From: Phoronis australis
Lineage: Eukaryota; Phoronida; Phoronidae
Assembly: GCA_002633005.1 (NCBI GenBank)
Contig: NMRA01000091.1
Coordinates: 479,267-543,266 of the forward strand
Length of the DNA: 64,000 nucleotides
Reading direction: 5' to 3'
The translations under genes were made by a program, and so were the position numbers. Shown here piece after piece: positions 22,983-33,600 of this stretch (position 1 is its first letter; each line of letters opens with the position of its first letter). The notes below the pieces were generated by a model. That model saw only the letters and a program-made list of their open reading frames with translations, was not told the DNA's origin and made no database searches.

Positions 22983-23045
22983 CGTATGTCAGCAAAATGC
23001 CCATCACGCCTCTGTTGTCTTCAACATATCTCTCACAGACTGAGG
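22702..23045 (+). repeat. AGC/AGT and GA microsatellites with duplicated gene-end sequence
   Basis: A compound tract of (GA)n about 22800-22875, (AGT)n, a pure AGC run about 22908-22973, then AGT again. On both sides lies a copy of a roughly 60-nt segment (AGCAAAATGCCCATCAC.CC and TGTTGTCTTCAACA), at about 22755-22800 and 22990-23035. The right copy is the C-terminal coding end of the minus-strand CDC123-like gene. Confidence 0.9.
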
Positions 23046-23200
23046 CAGCATACACATGGACCCTGGTTTGACTCTCTCAGTCACCCGAAAAACAAAACCT
23101 TCCTGTCCCTCGAGAATAGTTCTCTCTTTATTCCAGTCGAACAGAGCACCATCCGTTGTCTCCAGAAAAGGATTGATCTCGATGACCCAAATCTTATCAT
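23004..23200 (-). CDS. CDC123-like terminal exon
   Basis: Acceptor CTTTTTCAG. It encodes DDKIWVIEINPFLETTDGAL and a C-terminal extension ending MLKTTEA and TGA. The stop region has been copied beyond an adjacent microsatellite. Confidence 0.85.
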
Positions 23201-26200
23201 CTGAAAAAGAGTTCTTACAATGCAGGCCAAAATAATAGGACAAAATACCACTTCTTCATCGTGATGGGTAACGATGGGTAACGACTTGTCATATCTAGCT
23301 ACCCTGATGGTGTATTCCACTTACACTCAGTCGTCACAGCGCACAATTCTGGGTAATCTAAATTTGATTATTCTCGGCATGTTCAATTACTTACTTATGA
23401 GTGGGTAAAATATGGACAATGATAATAAACACTGGCTGCCTACCAAGACAATTTTATGTCACCACGCCATGTGCAGCATTGAATTAGATGCTGTGTCATG
23501 GATCACAGCATATTTCAAATTTGAAAAAAATTATCAAGTCATTTTACAAATAAAGTAAACATGAATACATCTCACTAAAAACATGAAATGTAAAAGGACA
23601 TGGATAACAATGCATCATTTTTGATCTTTCATTTCAATACAAATTGAATAATTGAAACATGCAATAAATACCAGCGTGGCTTGCACATCTAAGTCAAGTG
23701 CAAAGATCCTTCTTTAGGCTGCTTGTACAAACAAATCAGTGAATTCTCGTCAAACATGATGGTGATGCAGAAAAAATATGCAAAAGGGATTTCGCCAAAC
23801 AGACTAAGTCTTAGCATTGTGCGATTTGATCAAAGCAGCATACTTCTGGTTTGAAAAACTCATTTTCATGATTTGTTTATGAAAACGACGGAAAATGTTC
23901 GATGTAAACAATGTAACTCACACAGCCAAATTGACCAAAAATGTCTTCAAAAATGTAACAGTCCCTTAATTGTCAGTTGTCGTCTGCGTTAGCTAGACTG
24001 TGTAAATAGACTCTCCCACTTGGAATAGTTTGTCTGATTCTCAATGGGGATGCACATTGTTTCTTCACTCAACAAGACTGATATTAGCTCTCGCAAACAA
24101 CTCGAAGATGAAAAAAGACTAGACAGTTAAGATTATTACACAGTTGAAGAAAAAAGAAGATTATTAACTTTTGCAGCAACAAGTACTGCAGTTCTTACCA
24201 CAAACTGCAAAATCTATCACATAGTTCTTGACGAAAGTCCCAGCCAGCATCCTGTGTTTGACTTCCTTCTGGAAATAGTCTTTTATCCTTCCACACAGCT
24301 CCTGTTTACAAGCCACCAGCTTTTCTGAGTGTATAAGATAGTTGTACTGTGACAGAGCTGTTAAATCACCCTGGAAAATAAAGCAGTGCTAACCAAACAT
24401 TGATTCTAACTTCAACTAAGTTTTGAACACAAACAACCGTAATGTATGGAGATTGGGCTAGGCTTGAACACAATGAATGTGCAAGCCATTTTCCGCATGT
24501 GCACATCCAAGCTTAAGTATGGATTGGCATTTGAAAAGCAAACAAGATGAATGTCTATTTGATGCACATATTCACTTTTTAGGTCCACACAACACCAATG
24601 ATGTGAAGCAAAAATCGCAAACTTGAAACTAAGATTTAAAGGAAATTAGCGGTTGCGAATCACCCCACTGTCAAGTGAACTCCATTAGGTCCATGGTTTT
24701 ATTATGTACAATTAAGAATACTAGATTGCTGCATTTAAGAACCAAATCAAAGGGTTTCATCCCAAAACATGAGTCAAAGCCAAACTTTCAAAGATGACAG
24801 TGCATCACTTTCCTCTAAGTCTAAAGCTTCCTCTTTATTACGCCAACAGCAATGTGTGACACAGGCAGCACACTCGTCAACGTGACTTTGATGCCATTTT
24901 CAAGATCATAGCCAGAAAATCATGTTTAACTTGGGAACCTATTGTTGGCATATTATCGTAAGAGATTTTCAGGTTTTGTTCAAGTTTTGTAGCGAGGTGT
25001 GGCTGGGACATCTTCAGGTGACAGTCATATTCGACCACTTTGACTCGAAATCGTAGTGAGAAATGTTGAAGCTGCATCACATCAAACACTGCATAAAAGC
25101 TCATTGTTTAAAGCAAATGTTGTTCCTATGAAAATTTTGAAATTTAGTGTTTATTTTCAGATGGAAATAAAGTGTTGCATAGATTATCTTCACACACAGA
25201 TGTTCTATAGTGTTAAAGATGTATGCATATAATCCCAAGGTGGCCAAGGACATTTTTCATCACTGTGTGACAAATGCTTGTTGAATTTGACTTGGCTACA
25301 GCTTGACAACAATGCATAATGTTATATATTCACACTGACACTTGAAGAACAATTTTGCCACAATTGATTTTCCAAAGGATGTTGTCAATAGACCACTTTC
25401 CAAAAATGTTCAGAGGTATTCTTGCAATCTCTGCAAATCACAAAATCAGATAAATCGATCAGTATGGCTTGTAAAGCAAAAAACTGTACATAACAAATAG
25501 CTCGTTTTGAAAATCAAATTCACTCCGTACAACTGTGGTACTACGCGTTTGTCCAACACAGATTATTTCAAGGGCCCCCTATTATATCAAAAAATGCAAA
25601 TGGGTTTCAAACACATGTCCCATACTCAAAAACTTCATAACAACACAGGGTCACTAGTGGAAGCTCACCTCATACACAAATCCACGAAATTCCATATCCA
25701 CGTCAATGTGAACAAACTTCCTGATCACAAAATGTTCATTAAACCGCTCTTTACATTTTGTCGCTAACAACATGTCTTGATAAATCCGCTCACTTCTCAC
25801 AAACATTTCAATTACTTCAGTGGCATTCTTTACCTTCTGTGCTTGAAAACCAGCTCTTAAAAGACAAGTTATTTTAACATTCTCAGAGATTCTAACTTCA
25901 TGTGGATAATTGTCAAGTTCAGACAGATACAACTGTTTAAAACGTTCTTGAACAAGAGGGGCGTCCTTAGCACTTCTTGAAGATGTTTTAACGAAGCCAT
26001 AACCACCGTGGAGAAAGTCAACCATGGTTTTCTCCAATTTATCAGTCAAGTTCTGAATTGCTTCCAGAGTTGAACTATCAATACATTCCCTCCATTTAAT
26101 AATAGCAATATTGCTGGAGTCTTTGTCTTTAAACAACTTCTCGTATATCTTCACAAAAAGAGCACTCTCCTCATAAGAAATTGGGCAGAATGCTGTAGGA

Positions 26201-26382
26201 AAAGACAGCTCTGCTAAAGAGTCTAACCATTCCTCTGTGTTGACATCCAATACGGCATTTTGGTACGTTGAAATAGCTTCTTGACTCAAAAATCCGTCAA
26301 GTTTAGGAGCCGATTTGTCTTTGGACGTATCTTCAATAGGCTTCAAGGTGACTGATTTCAAGGCTTCTGCTAATGAGCTCAT
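23004..26382 (-). CDS. D123/CDC123-family ATP-grasp protein, three exons
   Basis: Exons 26382-25669, 24370-24199 and 23200-23004 join in frame to encode 360 aa. The C-terminal two thirds shows the CDC123 (D123) fold signature: FPTAFCPIS (61-69), GFVKTSSRSAKDAP (129-142), FVIRKFVHID followed by EFRGFV (218-236), ALSQYNY in exon 2, and WVIEINPF.E.TDGALFDW in exon 3 (300 onward). The last block corresponds to the metal/ATP-binding D-x-NP-F motif of the family. CDC123 itself binds eIF2-gamma and promotes eIF2 assembly. This protein is clearly diverged from canonical CDC123, so the same role is only inference. The ATG at 26382 is the first after a TCTTTCAG acceptor 13 nt upstream, implying a non-coding 5' exon. 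Convergent with FTCD, divergent from ABCB6. Confidence 0.82.
24199..24370 (-). CDS. CDC123-like exon (residues 239-295)
   Basis: Lies between TTTTCCAG and GTAAGA. It encodes GDLTALSQYNYLIHSEKL to VKNYVIDFAVC, matching the CDC123 region from ISQ through FDIY. Ends in phase 1. Confidence 0.83.
25669..26382 (-). CDS. CDC123-like exon (residues 1-238)
   Basis: Opens at ATG AGC TCA; a splice acceptor just upstream (exon start about 26395) argues against the longer in-frame ORF. It ends EFRGFVYE then GTGAGC, phase 0. Confidence 0.83.
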
Positions 26383-26394
26383 AGTTGTAGCGAT

Positions 26395-28890
26395 ACTGAA
26401 AGACAAAAGACCACATGACGTAAACATCTCCTTTAAAGCAGATAAGGATCGATTTGGAGAAATGTTTTGAATTTCTCCCATGTCCCACCCCCCACCCTCA
26501 TCATTTGGTCGCATAATGACGGTGAATTGCCATCTATTACATCTTGAAAGCATCCAGGCTCTATTTTTCCATTCTCTTTTTGGGACATGAAAACTGATGG
26601 AAACTATGGAGGAGTGGCAAACATTAGACTGTGCGAGGTTCTCGAATTTTCAAAATTGGTCAGGTAATAGCGATTTTGTAGTTTGCAACATGTCTTATAT
26701 TCTAATTTACTGCACCTTTGCCTGAAAGAATGTGGATGAAGCTGGTCCTGATCCAATATTCTAGTAAAAAGGAATTGTTCACAACATGATATAACATGAA
26801 GCTCAGGTGTCATATTGTTAATTTGCCCAAACCTGTAATAATTAACAAGTTGTAAATCTGAATAATAGTTTTATTTAATCTAACCAACTTTGATAAGAAA
26901 TTTGAAACTAAAATAGTAGTATGACTTAGGGTATTCATAAACATAATACTCTTCACTGTTGTTAATGCAGACACTAACCGAACGTCTAAGACCAGTAATC
27001 ATAATGATGACAAATGGGTGTCAAAAGATCATGACCCACCAGCTTCAGGCAAGACTATTAAGGAAAGAACTAAAATTTCCCCAAGGCTAATTGCATTAAA
27101 TGGTCTACAATCATTTTTGAAATTCATTACCAAGTGCCTCCTAAATACCACAGGCATGCACCTTTATTGATCAGTCGCTTGTATGAGACAATCAGGGAGC
27201 ACTTGATGATGGGAGATATAGGCTACAGCAGAACGAGATGCATTTGAATCAAGGACACTGTGATGGTCTGTACCAAACCCACGATAAGTGGAAGCCTAGC
27301 GTACAGTTATAGACAATACCACCATGCAAACCATGCTCTGAACAGTTCAATTGATTGCTGCACTGGTCTAGTTCAGTGAACTAGACCAGTGCAGCAATCA
27401 ATTGAATCACATACCGACCTGTCTCCTTGACACTGTCGTAGACCAAGTAGGTTTTAACAAGTTTTCAATCTATTTTGAACTTCCCACCGGCGGAACTACG
27501 ATAAGTAAGAAGAGGGACCCAGTCGCTATATTCTATGAATGTTGTTAACACAAAAAGCTCAGAAATAATCTGATCTTTTAAAACTTTGTTTTAACAGACC
27601 TGTGTGTACTTCGAGAGAATCGCTTAGTCCACCACTAGATGTCGCGCGCACCGACACAGGATTTTAAACAGTGTCAAGGTCAGCCATCTGCTAGCAGCTT
27701 GCACCGGTTGTGTTCTTTCTTTGTATGGCGTAAGTTAGAATTAGTTTCAGAATTCATGACTTATTTTTTGGCAATGTTCTATGTTTACTGGGAAATTTTC
27801 CCATATATTGTTAATTTCCAGTAGTTTAACCTTTGTTTGTCGAGTGAAAATCACATTGTCACTGTGTCAGTGTCAGTGAATCCAGGCATCGCAATCACAT
27901 CATCAAATTCAAAACGTCATTGTGCCTTAGTAGTTTTGTGGTTATGTAATTTACTAAATCTCTAAAAGTCTTAGAATAAGGTGATTCTCGGACAAAACCA
28001 AACAACCTTTTATTTTGAACTCGAGAAAGCTTGATAATATGAAGAAAAGTAGCAGGAAAGGAATTTAACCATTTTAGAAACTCATATGGCACTGAGAATA
28101 TGACTGAGATCAGAAGTCAAGCCAAAGCCAAAGCCAGTGAAGGATGACTTGCAAAATTTCAACAGAAAATCTAACTTTTGGTATTTATGCCTTGCCTTGT
28201 CAAGTAATCCCCCTGTTACCATACTATTCAGAGTTGCGGTTCAGGTATCCAGCCAGAGCTAGATTTATGTGGATTAAACCATTAAAATGCAGCAAAGGAA
28301 CAATTCAATCGCATGTAGATTTTAGACCTTTGAGCAGAAATTCACACCGCTTGGATTAAGTTCTGCACATCACCTCATTGTGAAACTTATTTGTTAAACC
28401 CCAGAGTGGATGGGTACATGCAATATCTAAACGTCAACCAACACTCGGCCGTTAAAGTGGAAAACATTCTAGCAAACGTTGTTTTCTTGCATCTTTCTCT
28501 TTTATGGCTTTACAACGAAGCAAAGTGTGTCGTCAACTTGAAAACTACGCTCATGTCGTGCGTACGTGCCATTTGCTCCATTTTTTGCAATACGTTGGGA
28601 GCTGATGACAACTTTTCTAATTTAGTTTGCGTTGGTTAAAAATGAAAAGAAATCAATTTCTAAAATAGTTGACAATCCTTTTTCGCTGTAAGCCAACACA
28701 CATTATTATTTCACCCTTTAGTTAGAAGAATACTGATGTGTTTTATTTTAGCACCCATAACTTATTTGCTTTACTGCAAGAAGAAGGGCTGTTTATATGA
28801 CATTGATTTTGGGCCAGATTTTTTGCCATTTTTTACTCAACAAATGGGGTACCGATTGCAGTCAGTCATCTCTTTCCAGGCATTATGTAT
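26395..28890. other. Divergent intergenic region, CDC123-like to ABCB6
   Basis: Must contain the 5' exon(s) and promoters of both genes; I cannot place them. It contains a perfect palindrome at 27346-27406 and a CTCF-like CCACTAGATGTCGC at about 27633-27646. No additional gene was recognised. Confidence 0.45.
27346..27406. repeat. Perfect 61-nt palindrome
   Basis: A 30-nt arm beginning TTCAATTGATTGCTGCACTG, one central G, then the exact reverse complement ending CAATCAATTGAA. There is no spacer, so it would form a cruciform rather than a miRNA-type hairpin. Confidence 0.97.
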
Positions 28891-28899
28891 CTTGTGAAT

Positions 28900-29815
28900 G
28901 CCTTGCAGGATCTTAAGGAGATTTGGCAGATATATTCTAATAAAGTTGTCAATAGATGGTGACTAGTTTCGAACTGATGCGATTACTGCTCTCCCCACTT
29001 GTGGCAATTTTGTTATTTTACTTTTGCACCTGTATCTTTGGAATTCCTTGATGCATGTTCATGAAATTTAGCTGATCTAGGTTTTTGTTAAGTAGATGAA
29101 GATGTTATTTCATTTTCAGAGGTATTTGATGCTTTCACACCACCTAGTGGCCATTTTTGGTGTTTTTGACGTCTACCTCTCTAGCCTTACGAATTATTAT
29201 GAAAATTTACAGATGTGTTTCTGATGAGAAGGCAAGAGCTGAAATTGATTTTCTGACTGCTCCAATAACTGTGGCATACCTTATTGACGATTTTTTTCGT
29301 CCCTATATAGGTGCCTATGAAGCTGACAACAGAGGACGAGTTCTAGACTGATCTGACTACTGCTGTGCCCTCCCCCCCCCCGACAAATATTTTTTTTGCA
29401 CCTGCCAGTGGAGTTCGTTAGTGGATTTTCATGAAATTTGGCAAATAAGTTTAAAAAAATAGACGAATATGCGTTTCCACTTTGGGACATATTTGATGTA
29501 TTTTGCTCCATCTTGAATCCATTTTTATTATTAGTTTGCTGTTTTTTGTCATTTATGTCTTTATTTGCTGAACTTCTCAAAGGATTATGAAAATTGGCAG
29601 ATATGTTCCTGATAAGAAATCACGGCTGATGTTGATTTGTAGACAGGTGTATCTGTTGCATCTGCAGGTGTTTCTCCTAAGTCCTTAGAAGGATCTTTAT
29701 AAAATTTGGCTAGTGTTTTCCTAGGAATTTGTCAAAGACTGACCATGACATTTGGACAAATCTGATTACCACTATGCGCCCTAGTGGCAATTTTAGCTTT
29801 TACATTTACTCAGTC
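28900..29815 (+). repeat. Dispersed repeat family A, copy upstream of ABCB6
   Basis: Contains the family blocks in order: GCATTATG, CTCCCCACTTGTGGCAATTT (about 28993), ACACCACCTAGTGGCC (about 29138), later GCTGTGCCCTCC, and GCGCCCTAGTGGCAATTTTA (about 29776). Ends about 360 bp before the ABCB6 start codon. Confidence 0.75.
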
Positions 29816-30178
29816 ATCAGTGTTACCAAATACATTTCTATTGAGGAGACGTCAGCTTCATTCCTTGCAAAATTTCTGTTGGTAGCCATCTTGTTCTCAA
29901 AACAATGCCAATGTATTGTATTATGTCATGTCATTCTACTGTAATCATTTCATACGAGATTGAGTGATACACATCAGTCCAAAAGTAAAATAGTTGACCA
30001 CAACGCAGCACCATCATGCACCGCCTCATGCCTGTGGTGCTTAAGGGAGGTTATTGCCTATAATTATTATAATTTTGATTCATTGCCGGTTAGTAACCTA
30101 TCTTTAATTATATTTCAGAGAACTGGTTCGGCAACGGTCAAAAGGTTACATATAGGATTCGCATCATTGAATACCAAA

Positions 30179-30672
30179 ATGCGTTTTTGTGAAGCCAATG
30201 AAACTTTTTCACCAGAATGGATAAACAATGGACTCACTCATTGTTTCATGGACACTGTCACGTCTGGCATTCTGTTCACTCTTGTAACGATATTTGGGGT
30301 CATCCAGTGCATGTATTATGCCGGCAATGCATTTCCCGTACCGGCTGATTTGCGGCCAAAGAGTTTCTTTTTTCAACTTCAAGTTCTATTTACAATTTTG
30401 ATGCCTTTGATCTATGTAACACATCTGGTACTCAAATATACTGTGTATGAGGACAGTAGTACTTATATCTACCAGATTCTCTCGTGGTGCTTTTCAATTT
30501 TGGCATGGCCAATTTCTTTGCTAATGATTCGACTCGAGAGGCAGAAATCTTTGGAGATGGACCACAGGCGCCATGGCTTAGTGCTTTTGCTGTTCTGGAC
30601 TTTGGCATTTGTGAGTGAAAATCTGGCATTTATATCCTACTCGAGCCCAACTTGGTTTTGGAAGTTAAACAG
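30179..30672 (+). CDS. ABCB6: ABCB6 exon 1 (TMD0)
   Basis: ATG AGG..: start chosen because [19 protein letters not shown] aligns with the human N-terminus. The frame is open further upstream, but a TATTTCAG acceptor at 30118 suggests 60 nt of 5' UTR here. It ends in phase 2 at GTATGT and encodes several hydrophobic helices. Confidence 0.9.
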
Positions 30673-33600
30673 GTATGTAGTAGTGTCAGATGTTTATGGC
30701 GTCTGTTAAGCAGATTTTTTCTGTTTAGAAACCCAATGTGCTGAGTTATTGTTAAACGCTGTAAGGATTAAAATTCTTCATTTTAAGTGAATTTTGTAGT
30801 CTAAATATTCATCAGTAGTCCTGTGTTGTACACTGAATAATTAATAAATTATGTTTATTCTAAGTATGATGTCTGAAGAATTGGAACTTGTTTTAAAGAT
30901 AAGTTCCAACTGTCTTTTAGAGTCCATGGTTAGAATTTAGTACAGGATAAGGAACGCAGTGTTTATGATTTTGCCAATTTTGCTGGTACGCTTTGGAAAA
31001 AGAGACAGAATAAGTGGTTTTTAGTTTTTGTTTTAAGTTTCTTTTAAGCCCGTAAAAAGCTTGTAACATCTTGGTCTTACTTCTAGTTTCAAAATTTAGT
31101 AACAAAAATGTGCTTGTGAAATTTAAACTGATGTACTAACCGTGGAATCTGCATTTGAATTTTCTTACAGCACTAGAGATCGGATTGAATTTGGATTTTG
31201 GGTTGGTCGATACGTGCTGACTTTCTTCCTGCTATTGTTGGGGTTCAAAGCTGCTGGCCTAAATACAGTGATGCCGCAATTGTATGTGAATGCTGAAGAT
31301 GGGGTGGTCGATGTCCCCCAGGATCAGGTAGGATTGGTAGTGGAGCAGCAAAGGGGATGGAGTTCGACGTGCTTGAATACTGCCCCAAAACGTTGACTGA
31401 AAAGTGCTTACAAAAGTGCAATCAAAGCCACTGTAAACCATGTTTTGAGAAAAAAAACATCACATCGTTCTTATACTTGGTTAATATAAATTGTCTGGAA
31501 TCTCTGATGGAAAATGTATTTCCAAGATAACCAGATATCTCGATTTTTACGAAACTTATTTTAAGCTGTTGTTTTCCCCCTTTAAAATGGTCTTTGTTTA
31601 GAGCAATATCAGTTCTTCTGACCTAAGTCATTTGTAATCTGAGCGGAAAACGAGACGAGAGTGATTTTAAAGCAGAATTGTCCTTAGAAAGCGAGATGTG
31701 TTTTGAAAGAAGGCACTGGTTGATTACCCATTTTACTTGGTATTTTCTTATCAACTGATTCTATTTTCCATAGCAAGCATGTTTTCCCCTCAAAGTTCAT
31801 GGTATTCTTTCTATCTCAGAGAAATTAACCTGTTCATCTGGACTATGTTATAGTACTAAAAATCCTTAAGCCCTCAGGAGCACCGTGCTCCTTTCTTGAG
31901 GAATGATGGAGTGATTAGTGTGGTGGGCTGTTGGGTCTTCGGCAATGCTCTCACAAGATTCGATTGACAGTAGTGTTTCAAGGGACAGAGCAAACCTGCC
32001 AACCCCCATGTCTATTGAGTGACGGATTCAATGCCTTAATGAAGATGGCCTCCTTTGCGCTTCTTTCGAACCAGCTCTTGTCCCAGCTCAAAATGTCAAC
32101 ATTGTGTTTTCTATCAACAACAGGCTCTTGTGAGTGGCATCAGAGAGCAGACTGGCTCTGCCTGGTCTGACTTCTGGCACAAGTTGACTAAGCTCTGGCC
32201 TTACATGTGGCCTAAGAAGAATTTCTTCCTCCAGTGTCGCGTCGTCGTCTGTTTTCTAGTTCTCGCAGCCGGGAGAGGAGTCAATGTACTCGTGCCAATC
32301 TATTACAAAAATATAGGTAAGTGTGCGGAGGTCAGTTGGACGTCTCTGTTCTTTTGTTTTGGCAGTTTTTATTGAGTGACATTTGTGTTTACGATTAAAA
32401 TGATTTTCTTGTAATAGACGACATCTTTCAGAAGTGTGGTCATATTGTGTATACTTTGTTGGGCACACTGCTGGTAGGACTGTTGACACATTTGTGTTTC
32501 TGTAATGAGTGTTGTTTTTTTGATTTATGCATGTCAGAAGAATTATTTTAAGTTCTGAAATTGGGCGAGTATTAACGAGTGTTGAAATACTTAATGAGTT
32601 TTCCCTGACTGTTACATGAACGGGGTGGATATCAGAGGTGGTATTTATAACCTTTAAATTATTTGTGAGTTGCTGTCTCTTAGTTCCAAATTTACGATTT
32701 CTGTTTATTTAATTAATGAATTTAGTTGACCTATGATGACTCATCCAATGTTTGGGTATTGTTTGTTGCTGCAGACGTAGTGGACTTTAAATGAGGGAAG
32801 TGAAATGAAGTTTCTGTCTGGCCAAATCTTGTGATTGAGCAGCTACTTACTAGTAAATTTAAGGATGGGGTGTTTATGAATTTTTACCTGACATGTGTTG
32901 ACTCTGCAATGCTTGTGGTTTCAGTTGACAGTCTCAGCAACGCCACTGCTGTCAAGTTGTCCGAGACTAATCTTGGTGCCGTTAGCGGACAGTTTCGTGT
33001 GGACTACATTCTGATCTGGATCTTACTGAGGTTTTTACAGGGAGGCGGTTTTGGTGAGTACAGTACTTTAGTTACTGTTAAAGGATTTGTTATTCATTTG
33101 GAGTGCGCGAACATTCTTAAGAATAGGCTGTGGGAGTAAGACCTCATGTCTGATGACACGTTGTGAAGTAAAAATTTTCCCCAGTGTCGTTTTCTCCTTT
33201 TCTAGTGAAAATAAGGGAGATTTAGTGCGTGGCGATCTGTTATTATTCCTTGGATTCAGTCTCACACTGTTATGTAAGTACTTTCCAAGATTTGACTGAT
33301 ATTTTATCAAATTACTAGGGGTGACTAAAATTCCAGCTCTTTTCTTGTCTTAGCTCATGCTGGCAGAAATTTTTTTTAAGGATGTGACATTAAACACTAG
33401 TCATGCTTCTGTGAATTCAAGCTTCTCAGAGTTCTCTCATGCACACAAAGACACACGCTCTTGTATAGGCACACAGAGTTGCAGCTGCCCGATGTCCATT
33501 GCGAAAATGATGAGAATGGGAATCCATATTAATACGCATTTAAACCTAGATATATGATCATAGTGAAATTTTGATTGTCAATTAGCTTAGGGTACTGGTT

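Noticed and set aside
22854-23204. Serine-homopolymer ORF on the plus strand
   Set aside because: Translation of the AGC/AGT microsatellite; the real coding sequence here is on the minus strand.
26383-26553. N-terminal extension of the CDC123-like ORF
   Set aside because: A clear splice acceptor (TCTTTCAG) lies between these codons and the chosen ATG, and the extension is not family-like.
27346-27406. miRNA precursor
   Set aside because: Perfect pairing with a one-base loop; pre-miRNAs have a terminal loop and imperfect stem.
29960-30178. Upstream part of the open frame before ABCB6 exon 1
   Set aside because: Interrupted by a good acceptor at 30118; the protein match to ABCB6 starts at the ATG at 30179.
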